Source: Nephromyces sp. MM_2019 (lineage: Eukaryota > Apicomplexa > Aconoidasida > Nephromycida). Taken from it: DNA of 64,000 bases. The notes beneath the pieces were generated by a model. It did no database searches and had not been told where the DNA came from. It saw only the letters and a list, made by a program, of their open reading frames with translations. Location of the stretch: assembly GCA_015657535.1 (NCBI GenBank), contig JADHZB010001888.1, positions 56,285 to 120,284 of the forward strand, written 5' to 3'. This document shows positions 25,401 to 38,944 of the stretch, in pieces (within the stretch, counting starts at the first letter, position 1; each line of letters begins with the position of its first letter). The translations under genes were made by a program, and so were the position numbers.

Positions 25401-28400
25401 ATATTTAATAGAACTAATAGAATTTGTTATCAAATACATATTTCTGCCATGTTTTAGTCCTGAAAATAATGATTACAACGAAAATGAAACCACACACACA
25501 CCTACATCTAACACTAATAACAATGAAACCGCTGGGCATAGTAAAATATCAGATATGCGTTATTGGAGGCTAGCTTTATTGTGCTTCAAATTCTTTAGAT
25601 ACTTATTAAGAGGTCCTTTACCACTTTTAAACATCAATAAGATTGATGAAATAAGTAGGGAATCTTACACACAACACAGATCAGACTCAAGGCCTACATC
25701 TCACCTCCTAAATATGTTTTTATCTGAAGATTCAAATCTATTTGATGTGTGTATGAAACTAATATGTAACCCACAAGCACAACTCAATAAGAAATCCGAA
25801 ATGACTACAGCTAATGTTTATAAAGATAAAACTATTCTTGTTGGTTTAGATTTACTAAGAATTTTATTCCAAAGAGACGTGTTATATATCTATAGCTTAC
25901 ATACATTATTTGAAGGAAAATTAAACAATACTCAACAGAACAAGTACAATATAAACACTTATGAAAGTCAGCACAATTTTGCACGATTAGTGTATATACA
26001 CGAGAAATTGCAAAAATCTAGCCCATACCTGAACAATGAACTTCAATTAGATGACCCTTTAATTCTCAATCAACATTCTACATATATACCCCCTTATACC
26101 GCTCACCTTATATGTTTACTAACAACACCTTCGCCATATCAACACACTGTCTCAAAGTATATAATATATTTACTACTACAAATTAATCAAAGGGATTACA
26201 CACACATCAATCAGCTCGTTGAATCAGCACCTATATTGTTACACACGCTCAGAGATTGCTTGCATAATATACTTACAGATATATCATTAGATAATTCAAT
26301 TGAAGAAGAAAATATACAGAATTCGCTATTTACACAAACAAAAAGCGAAGAAACAGATCAAATCTTAGGTTACACATTACCCATAGAAGATGAAGAACTA
26401 GCTGATCCATTACATTCTACATTTTTGAGCTCACACTTTCTTGAAGAACCTAATTCTACACAACGCTTGTTATATACACAATCTATGCAAAATCAATACA
26501 ATATGGATCATTACTATACCCATTTGGATGAGGAACTCAACAAGACTACCCCACTAGAAAACATCAAATCTGCACACACACAACGTTTAACTACATATTT
26601 TGATAACAATCCAATACTCTACACCGAAAAGGATGCTATATTACTTAGTAGACAATTTTTTGAAGACGATGAGAAACTCCTATACACACAAGAAATCTCA
26701 GAAATTGATGAACTATCCGACCAAAGCAATTATATTACACCTTTTTCTAATGAGACAGCTCTACCCATACACAAACTACTCGAGGTATGTCTTTATTGTC
26801 TAGGCTGTGTATATACATTGAAAGAATTTTATGTGTATTCATTTCTATGTAAACACTAGCTGGGTAGACATGCATGTTTTAATTTGTCTATAATTTATAA
26901 GAGGATGCTGATGCGTGTATGTCTTTATCTGTTTTCATTTTACGGGATGTGGTTATATGTTTGTGTTAATTTGTGTTTACTTTCTGTTAGGTGTTATTTT
27001 TTTTATTTCATATGTATGTATGTTTTAATCTAATTTTAAGCATAGAGGATATATACTTTTGCACTCTATTAAAAAGCATTAGAATTTATTTATGTAAATC
27101 TGTGATCTCTTAAACTTATATGTCAAATTTTTATAAATCTAATCACACATATGAATCATATATATAAGATTGGATACGTTTATATAAGAGTAGAAGATAT
27201 CTAGAATTTGAGATAACCTAACATCGTGTAGCACTACACTAACAATATTACTACACTTATGTATTTAACATGAATATATATATATACATAAGTGTGTATA
27301 TTAATTCCTACCATATATAGCATATAAATACATTTAATATCTAAGCAACAATTTATATTCAAAACACATAGCAACCTCTATAGCACATATAAAATGTTCG
27401 TTCCACTTTTACACAAGCTCAAACACACATTCACACTCCAATCCTCTCCCACCCCCACCCCCTATTTCAGATGAGATGGTTACGAGTAGAGGATGCTTTA
27501 ATGGAAGGTAATGATATGTCGGTATGGCACACATTAATAAATAGCTCTGAATTTCAACACACATTTACGAACCCAATAAATAGAGATACACACCAATGGA
27601 TTGAATCTTCATATTGTCAAGAATTATTACCCTTCTTACCTCCTTCACCAATGACACACCTAAGATATGAAGATATAACAAATAAATCAAATAAGAGCAC
27701 AACACACTCACCCGCAAACTTACAAATGTGTACATACAATGCTATACCATTGCGATTATTAGCACTACACTTTTTGAAATCAACTTTGCAAGAAACATCA
27801 AAGTCAACAAATTTTAACACAACTCCATTTACACACAGCTTACTTGGATTAAAGCTATCTAATCATACACACCCATATACTAGATCTCGATCAAATAATA
27901 CAAACACACCTATATTTACAGAAGATGGGTCTTTTACACACAACCGTAGTTTATTACAGCCTATACTACATCTGTGTATGGAGCTACAACCCCTACAAAA
28001 TCAAATATTATCAGATCTAATAAATTACGAGGAAACTTCAAATAAATTAGATTTCACACACTTGAATGAGTCTATGCACATTCCCACAAACATATTTAAA
28101 TTACAATCATTTGGTTATCATGCATTACACATTCTTGAATTGTTAAGTACACACACACAGACTCAAGATATAATATTGAGGATAATACAATATGTATGGC
28201 CAGCACGTTACCAATCGTTAACATCATTACTCAGAACATATTGGGAGGGCGTTCCTAAGCCACTCAAACCCTTGTTATTTTTACAATTATCATCGATGTT
28301 ACAGATATGTAAAATTGAGATGTCTTATATAACAGAGAGGATTTTAGCATATGATCAATACACACACGGACAGTTAGACCAACCTACTGATGATGACTTA

Positions 28401-31400
28401 TTACATGATAGTTATCACCCACAAAAATCACACACAAGTAAGGGAGGAAATGACTTTAAGACATCCAATACACGTGCAACTACTCATATAGATGGTACCA
28501 GTAACACTCATATTAATACTATACACACACCAACAAAAGAAATAATCAACACACAAAACAATAACAAAGATGATACTAACTTTAACAAGCCCTATCTTAT
28601 ATTCGAACATTTACAAAAAGCTGCCTATTCTATCTTGGATATACAACCTAATATTATTACACATATCAACAAATTATTATTACAGATCCCACACATTGAA
28701 CCTGATTATATGAATGCACACGTTTACATAAATGGTTATATACAAAACAACTTACACCTAGCCAGAACTCAACTACCTCCTCTATTACTAACTTTCTTAT
28801 ACATAGATCCATTATGTTTATTCAAGACACATTTTATTAATCAACATAAAAGTGTGCATGAACAACTTCACTCATCTTATGACACACACAATAGATCTAG
28901 TCAAAACAATAATACATCTAATTTATACACACAAAATAATAACACACCCAAGCAATATAATAAACAAAGTAATATATCAAGTTTGTACACTCAATTAAAT
29001 AATGATAATAATCATATATATACACCACATGAAATCAACACATACTTCCAACATCACACATTCTTACAAAAATGTGTATATAGGATACCAGATTTCATAA
29101 ACAGTTTATTTAGTATATTAAGTGTACCCTTTTTAATAACAAACACACACAATATTGACAGTACGACTTTTACGAGCTCAAATATATTAAAATTAACAAT
29201 TACACACTGTGATACATTGTTAAACCTACTAACACCAAACCATGTCACAAACACCTATACACATACACAATTGCTGTGTATGTTCAGACTATTAAAAAAC
29301 ATGGTTAGGTCATGGTGGCTATTAATACACACTTCACAACACATATATATTGGTCCTACTATATCATGGAATTTCCCTACACAACTTATTCCGAAATTGA
29401 TTCTTTTGATGTTAAATACACCACACACATTACCAAAGGGTGTACGTACACTTTCTTATGAAATATTCAATTTCTTATTTTATTTACCTCCTTCAACTTA
29501 TAAAAATTCAGGAGGTGGTCATAATATGATTAGTGTAAGTAATAACATTGACAATTCAAATAAACACCCTTACAAGAATATTAATTCTAACCCAATTGCT
29601 ACACACATTGTTGCACACAGTTTTGACGATTATAGGCATCGAAATTTGTTTATAAATTTATTATTTGAAGATGCTATTGGTGATGACGAAGCAAATAACA
29701 CACAATATTATAATGATTCTGATAAGGAACCTACAAAATTTAAACCTAGTGGATACACACAAACTCAATATCTTGATACATTGGATAATCATGATTTGGA
29801 AGATATAAACACGCGAAACAACTTAGTAAATTGTAGTCATACATCGCCTAGAGGTGTGTATAACACATTTAATAACAAAATGGATCTACAAGCACACACA
29901 CATTTGAATACATACGCACCAAAAGATATAAATGAACTACCATATAATGATATGGATACAAATTTACAAAATATCTTTAGTTTAAATGACTCAATTAAAG
30001 GACAACTAAACAACCCTCTACTACTCAATGACACACATCCATTATTTTTAAATTATTCTGAAAGTTCACAAACACATCATTTATCACAAGCCGCACTCAA
30101 TACCTTATTGTGTATGTTAGATGGTCTAATTACACACTCATTACAGCATGACCTTTATGGAGGTGACTTAGTACGCAATATTTCACTAGATAAGATCTTT
30201 CATCTTATGAAAAAACACCTAACCAATGAGAATCCAAACAAACAAATCAACTATTTTGATAAATTTACACACATCAATGAATATACACAAGCACCTACAC
30301 ACACAAATTCAATCAAAGATCCAAAATATAAGACTGTATTAGCTCTATCTACTTGTGTTATACTCCTTTCTCTCTCTTCGGTAATATATAAATAGTTATT
30401 GTATATATATATATATATATAAACATATATATTAGTATATTGTTTACAAATATAATATAACATGTATATAAATTAATTTATTTCTATAATTCTACACACT
30501 TTTCTAAAACCCGCATACATACATAGAAATCTCTATTTTTCTATAAAAAAAATTTATTCAGTTTAAGTATACTTGAAATAAAGTACATACATATTACAGA
30601 TATACTTCAAACTAAACACTTTGTATAAATACACTCAAAACATATACACACATATATCTATATTAGATACCATCATTTGCCCTAGAATTCATGGAACACA
30701 AAATCGGTGGTCAAAGTTTGCTTGAAAATTTTTTACAAACAAATATATTAAGAGAACTTACTACACACACAAGATTTTCAAATTTTCAAGTTTCTAACCA
30801 AAATCCACTCCCTGAAAGTATCCGCTATTCAAGCCTACCTTTACCTCCACTCAGGCTATATATCTCCTTCTTATTATTTATTGAGGTAATATATATATAT
30901 GTGTGAATGCATTTATAAAATGAAATTGAGCGACATTTTTGGACATGTGTGTATGTATGCAATAAATGAATCTGGGGGATAATTCTGGGTGTGTATATAT
31001 ATAAAATAGATTTGGGTGATATTTGTGTGAGTGTTTATCTATTTTTATGTAGATGTATATTATCCCTATCCAGGTATCTACTGAATGTACTCTTATTTAT
31101 TGTGTTTAATTTTCATAAACCATAAGATTATGTGTATGTTGATTCATGCATGAAATTATTTATATTATTTATGGGAGGACTTGTTTATTTTTATTGAAAT
31201 TAGATTATAATTTATATTTACATATAATAAAAAAATTTTGAGTATAATTAATTATTTTTTATACACACATTTTAATATTAACATATATAAACACATTAGT
31301 CTATTATATAATTGTATTTCATACACATATGTTTTTATGCAAACATATTTATACATTTAATTATTTCACTTATAATTAGAGTTTACATAAATATTTTGAC

Positions 31401-33439
31401 TAACTTACATACCTTAGTTTATACAACTCTACATACACATTCTTCCCTCTCCCCCATAAACCCTTACACACACACTATATTTATATATATATTTAAACAG
31501 TCTTTATTGGAGAAGACATCAATTCATCAATCAACAATTGAGTGTGTAATACAATGGTTGAATTTAAATAGTGAAATTTTTTTAGCACCTTTCCGTATAA
31601 TATATTCATTATACCCTACACACACAGAATCGTATACAATCAACAAATTACCACATAATCATCCTCTATATACATTATTAAAACTAATAAATGAATCATT
31701 AAGGATATATAGTGTGTGTGTAAAATTACTATCACAAACACGTACTGAAAAATGGTCAAGTTGGAATAATAAATTTTGCACACAAATTTATATAGCAAAT
31801 GACTTACCTCAACTTATTCCAGCTGTTGTTAATATGTTAACTTTACCTTATAAAGATGTGCATCTTAACCCTATAAACAACCCATTAAACAACCAATTTA
31901 TTACACAAAATCATTACACACAATCACATGAAAATATTAATAAAATTAAATCTGATGTGTGGAAAAATTCAAAAATTGAAGGATTCCATTTCAACCATTT
32001 ACACAATGAATCTCTCATTTGGAGTACACTCTTATTAACTTCAATCTCTCATAGTAAGTTTGTGTGTGTATATAAATATGGATGACACAACATATGTATT
32101 AGCATCCTATCACATATCACAATTATAAATCAATAAATACACCTATACACTTCTCAATCGACGCTTACATATATGTTTACCTATATATATAAAACATATT
32201 TATGTTTTTTATATATATATACATTCATACTTTTTAAATACGAACACTCATATTTTTATGGACACATACATATATACACTTATCTATAAACACTTTTAAT
32301 TTCATATATACACACACCTTTTGATTTAGGTCATTACCTAGGAATATTATCAGACCAAGTTGAATTAAAAGGAATTAACTATGACCCAAAGGTATATTTT
32401 TATTTTTAAAAACACACATTTATATATATATATATACATATAAATTATTCTATTTACACACATACACCCCTATTTATAAATCGAGACACATAATTACTAT
32501 ATATACACATATACACACCCATATATATATGTGTATTTAGCTTGAAAGATTTGCTCGACTACTTCTACCACAATTTATTGAAATTGCTTTCTCCTCTCTG
32601 GTTCGATTTCTACACTTCAAAGGAAATGATCTTGATAGAGATTCAGATAATTTAACAGAGACAAAAGAGGTACAGTTTACACACATACTCATATATATAT
32701 ATATATATATTTCGTACACTCACAGCACACACACATACATATATAGTTAAAACATACATACGTACTACATATATACATGTCTGTTTATTTATAGGTTGCA
32801 CAATTAGTATTGGATACAGCAGAGTCATCGATTTATGGTTTGAATTGGTTACTCTTCCTTATATTCAATAAACCACCACTTTTCTATCAATTTTCATTAC
32901 CTAATTATAAACACACACCACACACACACACAACACGCACACACACACAACACGCACACACAACAACATATGATATGACATCACTCATAAATGTAAATAA
33001 AACAACTTTATTGAATCTACACACACTTTTTGGGAAATTATTTGATTTGTTATGGTTAACTAAGCAGATGTGTATACTACAAAATGAAGTATTAGCAATA
33101 AACACACACACTATACAACCATCTACACATCTAACTAATAAGCCCCTTAACCACAACCCAGATTCATTAAGAGAAAGTTATAACTATATTAATCAGGACT
33201 ACATCAATTCAGTTACACAGTCAGACCAACATACACACACATATCATGAACAGGCACAAATACAAACACCGCATACACATTATAACCCTAACAATAATCG
33301 TATACATATTACACACACATCTGATGAACCAAACCAAATAGACAAACCTGAAATACAACATATCTCATTAAGTGGTTTACTCGCTTTTACTAATCATCTC
33401 TACACACAAATCTCTGAATATATATACCACACAGAATAA
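22429..33439 (+). CDS. Giant helical protein, probable Nup205/Nup192-family nucleoporin
   Basis: Seven exons with agreeing phases: 22429-26784, 27471-30380, 30667-30885, 31501-32053, 32330-32391, 32541-32669 and 32795-33439, giving about 2957 residues. The protein is almost wholly alpha-helical in appearance, without motifs of enzymes. It fits the inner-ring scaffold nucleoporin family by order of weak blocks: FYPGWQRIAGDINLISEYLE followed by a long helix pair and CAWFF near the N-terminus, then RYWRLALLCFKFFRYLL (the family's conserved helix before the middle domain), and PSPYQHTVSKYIIYLLLQI (like the family's Tyr-His-Pro helix). Typical members are 1700-2000 residues, so about a thousand are extra, much of it Asn/Thr/His-rich linker. 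CA repeats reach into coding DNA, giving His-Thr runs in the last exon. Other giant HEAT-type proteins are possible. The gene model is strong, the family call moderate. Confidence 0.6.
26785..27470 (+). other. Longest intron of the giant gene
   Basis: A 686-base intron with donor GTATGT and acceptor CTATTTCAG after a C-rich pyrimidine tract. It is phase 0 and holds TA and TGTG runs and no frame of its own. Confidence 0.8.
32916..32962 (+). repeat. Coding CA repeat giving a His-Thr run
   Basis: CA-dinucleotide tract inside the last exon of the giant gene, translated as alternating His and Thr broken by Pro, Arg, Gln and Ala. Shorter ACAC runs are spread through exons 1, 2 and 7 as Thr-His pairs. 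It shows that repeat growth in this locus is not confined to introns. Confidence 0.9.
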
Positions 33440-34135
33440 TTAGTATATATTATTTTGATTACACACACATATATATGTTTATGATTTGATATCAATTTTA
33501 TTCTCAAATCTTAATTTAATACAGATATCTTATTCTTATATTTTGTTCGTATATGTATGCATGTGTGTACATTTTGAGGAAGCCAATGATTGTTTGTGCC
33601 GCTGTGTGTGTGTGTATGGTTTGTATATGTGTGGTTTGTTTTTATACATTGTTGATTGTTTTCTTATGTGTTTGTAGTTATATAAGATACGTGTGGCTCA
33701 CTTAGTTACATATATTTATTTGAGTATACACTGTAGACATGTGTGTATATCACACATATCTAATAATCATTATATATATATATATTTATACTCAATATTT
33801 AAATATAATTATCTAAAATTAAATTTACAATTCAGTGATTTGATAATTTAATATCAAAGGTTGTAATAAAAAAAAGCGTTTTATATACAATCAATGTTTT
33901 TGTGTATACTCTGTGTGTGTGTGTGTGTATGTTTATTCTTTACATCTATTTATTCTTTGTTTACGTTTGGTGTGTGTGTATATTATATATTTATAATTTG
34001 TAACATTTATGCACATGATTATTTAAAAATGAGAGGTTTGAGAAAATGAAAAAACTTGTTTGAAATTATATACATACATACACACACATATACATATGTA
34101 TTTATGTTTTAAAAAAATGTTTAGACATTTAGTTT
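33440..34135. other. Tail-to-tail spacer with TG repeats
   Basis: About 700 bases between the 3' ends of the giant gene (plus) and the PP2A subunit gene (minus). It contains TG runs (33604-33622, 33910-33928) and a TA run (33770-33785). No gene is seen. Confidence 0.7.
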
Positions 34136-35528
34136 TTACTCTTCCTTGAAGTTTTCATAATAATTTTGTTTTAATTGTTCCCAATACTTATTACGATTTA
34201 TAAGTTCTAAATCTTTTCTGAGGAAATCAAATATAAACACAAACTTAGTATATGCACTAAAAGTATACGCACACTTAATATATGCACTAAAGATATACAC
34301 ACACATTAATATATATTATATACACTAAAAATATACACACACATAATATATATATTAAAAATATACACATAAAATATATATATTGAAAATATACACACTT
34401 ATAATAGATATACTTAAAATATATATACACATATATATATATATATAAACATCTAAGCATACAATAAAAATTTGGACATATTTTAAACACGCCATATACC
34501 AATATATATAAAACAGCATAATTTATATAAGAATTGCACACAATAGGTACACATACTAGGAATACATACACATACTAGGAACACATACACATACGAGGCA
34601 CACACACACAAACTAGGAACACATACACATACGAGGCACACACACACAAACTAGGCACACACACACACACTAGGCACACACACACTTACTTATTTTTGTG
34701 TTTTTGATAAAGTTGTTTATAATGAATGTAATATTGGGGGACATTATTTAAAAAATGTCTTCCCAAAGAGTCCGACAATTCAATCACTTTACTGTAAAAT
34801 CAATGTATATATATTTATATATATATATGTGTGAGAGTCTTTATGAGTTCAAGTGTGTTTCTCTGTGTGTGTGTATATCTGTGAGTTTAAATGTGTTTCT
34901 GTGTGTGTGTGTGTATATCTGTGCGTGTATATCTGTGTGTGTATGTCTGTGTGTGTATATCTGTGTGTGTGTATGTAGGTCTATCTAAAGCAGATATATA
35001 GAAGTTGGGTATGACTATATTGAATGTCTATTTACTCATTCCAATGACATTCCAAGTTTCTTTCCAAAGCAAAAACAACTTTTGGTAAGAGTAACTAAAC
35101 AAAATTAATTTTTATTAAAATTACTAAAATTTTTAAATAATATAATTAATTCATACTCACAAACATAGCGGTTATATGTAAAGTTGAAATTACTTATATA
35201 TACCAAAATAAAATTGACACATAAATATACATATATATATATGTATATTCAATTATAATCCAAGTATACACACATACATAAACAAATACATATATACACA
35301 AACACACACATAAACATATTAACATATATATATATATATATATATATTTGTATATATTTATGAATAATACTTCAAAATGTTTGTAAAATAATAAAGTAAA
35401 TTTTTCAGAACTCCAGAAAAGTATAACTTTAAATGCAACCTAAAATATATTTGTGTAAAAAATGAATAAAATTATGTACACATTTTCTATAATAAATTAT
35501 ATATATATATTGAAAGATATATACAGAC

Positions 35529-35560
<32 letters not shown>

Positions 35561-36963
35561 TTGTGCGTGTATGTGTGGGTGGGTGTATGTGGGTGGGTGT
35601 GGGTGTATGTGTGAGTGTATGTGTGAGTGTGTGTGTGTTGTGTGTGTTGGGAGGGGTGGGGGGGGTGTATGGGTGTGTGTGTATGTGTGCGGGTGTGTGT
35701 GTGGGTGTGTATGTGTATGGGTGTGTATGTGTATGGGTGTGTATGTGTATGGGTGTGTATGTGTATGGGTGTGTATGTGTGTGGGTGTGTATGTAGGTGG
35801 GTGTGTGTGTGTAGGTGGGTGGGTAGGTGTATGTGTGTAACATTACTTGTACATGAGGTGAAACCAGACATAAGGAAAGTTGTTCAAGTAATAAATGCAT
35901 TATAGCATGGAATTGATTATCATCGATATATTCAAATAGCTTAGAATTTAAAGATTAACACACACACATTTAAAAAGTGTGTAATTTTAAAAATTATATA
36001 TATATAAATACTCTATCAATACATTTTTGATATGAGTTTATGTAAGCGTGTATGTATGTATAAGTGAATGTATATGTTTATGTATTTATGTATAGGAATA
36101 GTTGTATGTGTATTTGTATATATATATGTATATATATGTGTGTATGTAAATGTGTATGTAGTTATATATATATATATATGTATGTGTAAATTTATATGTA
36201 TGTGTATGGATGTGCGCGTGTATGTATGTATTTGTATGTATATATGTTTATGTGTAGGTGTGTATGTAAGAGTATATATATGTTTGCATATATATGTATG
36301 TGTGTAAATAACCTCGAATAATAAACCTAAAATTTCAATTTCTTTCTGTGGGTCTAAAGTAGGCCAATTTTTGAAAAAATATTTAAAAATTGTAATAATG
36401 AAATTTTGGTCTTTCAAAATAGACCTAAAAAAATATTATATGCATATATATATAAGTGTGCGTGTACGTGTATATGTTTGTATAAGTATGTATTGTATGA
36501 TTTATATATATGTGTGTGTGTGTGTTGATTAAATTATGTGTGTGTGTATTGTATGAATTATGCGTGTGTGTGTGTTTTATAAATTAGGTGGGTGCGTGTG
36601 TGTATGTGCTGTATGAGTTATGTATGTGAATTATATGTGTGATTATTAAATCCAGACTATGTATGTGGGGGTTAGTAATGTTATAAAAAATGGTAATAAG
36701 TTATAAATATTATGTGTATGTGCAAAAAATTTAGCTCTAGGTAATGTATACTTGATATTTTACTATATATATATATATATATGTAAATATATTATATATG
36801 TATGTGTGTGTGTGTGTGTAAAATCTTACTCAGTTAAACATTTTTTTAAGCTTTTAGTAAGTTGTGGTGGTAGAGTTAATATAGTAATGGGCAAAACTGC
36901 ATTTTCAATAAGCTTTTTATTATCACTTTTAAGGGGTTTTGAAAAACCTGAGATTATACTAAG

Positions 36964-36994
<31 letters not shown>

Positions 36995-37716
36995 TGTGTG
37001 TATGTGCACGTGTCTGTGTGTGTGCGAGTGTATGGATGTGTACGAGTGTGTCTATGAGTATGTGTGTGTGTATGTATGAGTGTGTATGTATGAGTGTGTA
37101 TGAGTGTGTGAATGAGTGTCTTTCTATGTATATATGTATGTATGTTTGTCTAGACTTAATGGTCTTTAAGAATAATTAAGTTTGTATGTATGTGATGGAG
37201 TGTACAATGCTTGAAATTATATTATGTTTGAGTTTATGTGATATGGTTCATCTATTTGATAGGAACAGTTATGTATATGTGTATGTTCATAAATATATTT
37301 TTGAACAAATGGGTACAAATATATGTGTGTATACTTGTGTGTGTATACGTATGTGTTTATATGTGCGTATTAAAAACTTTCAATATTTAGGCTTACCTTA
37401 AAATGAGATCAAAAAATTCAGTTATACCAACGAAGTAATAATGTTCATAGGTTATAATTTTTGAAATTTTTTTGATCATTTCTCGAATACAATCTCTATT
37501 TCATTAACACACACATACACATATATATTTATATATGTGTATGTGTGTTTTGTGTAACGTAAATACGAATTTATATATTTTGATTCTGAATGATTGAAGA
37601 TGTACACTGGAACAATTGTTTTTTATGTCTATAATTGTGTTTGTAAATATATATATATATATATATATACGTGTGTACATTTGTGTGTATGTATATAACT
37701 GTATGTATGTAATTGT

Positions 37717-37747
<31 letters not shown>

Positions 37748-38468
37748 GTATTGATAATATGAGTGTATTTGTGTGTGTATGTGATTTACCTTAAATTAAT
37801 AAAACGCTTATATAAATTTTGTACAATATTTTTAATGAGCGCACAAATGCGCAAATCGTTGCAAAAAAACAAGCAAAAAACCTAATAATTTAAATACACA
37901 CAAATTTGATATTATTATATATTTCACACATAAATTTTAAATAATTTCATAATCAAAATACACTGATTTGAATAAGGTATGTAAATATGATTTTATTCTG
38001 AATTTTGGTATAAATCACTTTAAAAATATGTGTGTGTGTCTATTTTATCCTAAGTGTTTATTTATGGGTTGTGTATAGTGTTTGTGTATTTGTTTGTGTG
38101 TAGTGTTTGTGTATTTGTTTGTGTGTAGTGTTTGTATATTAGTTTGTGTGTAGTGTTTGTGTATTAGTTTGTGTGTAGTGTTGGTGTGTAGTTAATTGTA
38201 TATATATATATATCTGAAAGTGTTGCATATATTTGTGTGTGTATTTATGTATATTTACTCTGAATACAAAGTTTATGTTAATGTAATTTGATAGGCTTTG
38301 AATAGGAATCTTAGAATCGTTGATGATGTGTAGTAGTAATGTGTGTGTAGATTTCAAAAAATTTGTATAATTTATCCTAATATATCGTTATGTGTATATA
38401 TTATGAGTATCAACATTTGTGTATTTTATATTTATATATGTGTATGTCCCTTTATTTAGTACTTTCAA

Positions 38469-38503
<35 letters not shown>

Positions 38504-38840
38504 CCTCTTTATATGGTATTATTAATAAAATAATGTGCACATGAATATTGTTTTATATGATATTTACAAAAGTATATGTTTATGTATATGACTTTCAATT
38601 TGGTAATTGTATTGGTATATATATATATATGTAAGTGTGTGTGTGTTTGTCTTTCTATATGATGTTTATATAGGGATATATATATGTGTATGTATGAAAA
38701 TTTGTATTTACTTGGGTAAAAATTCAAATATTTCCAATGGTAATTCTTCCTGCAAAAATTTTTCAAAATTATAATTGACATCAATAAAGTAATAAAGGCC
38801 TCCAAAATATGTTTTGTCAATCTGATAAAAGGTTTATTGA

Positions 38841-38884
<44 letters not shown>

Positions 38885-38909
38885 CTGTGTCTGTGTCTGT
38901 GTAGTTGTG

Positions 38910-38944
<35 letters not shown>

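Noticed and set aside
35487..35905. Overlapping open frames of 79-137 codons on both strands, rich in Thr/His/Tyr or Cys/Val/Gly
   Set aside because: They are translations of a TG/CA microsatellite in all frames, inside an intron of the PP2A subunit gene; no splice or codon signal supports them.
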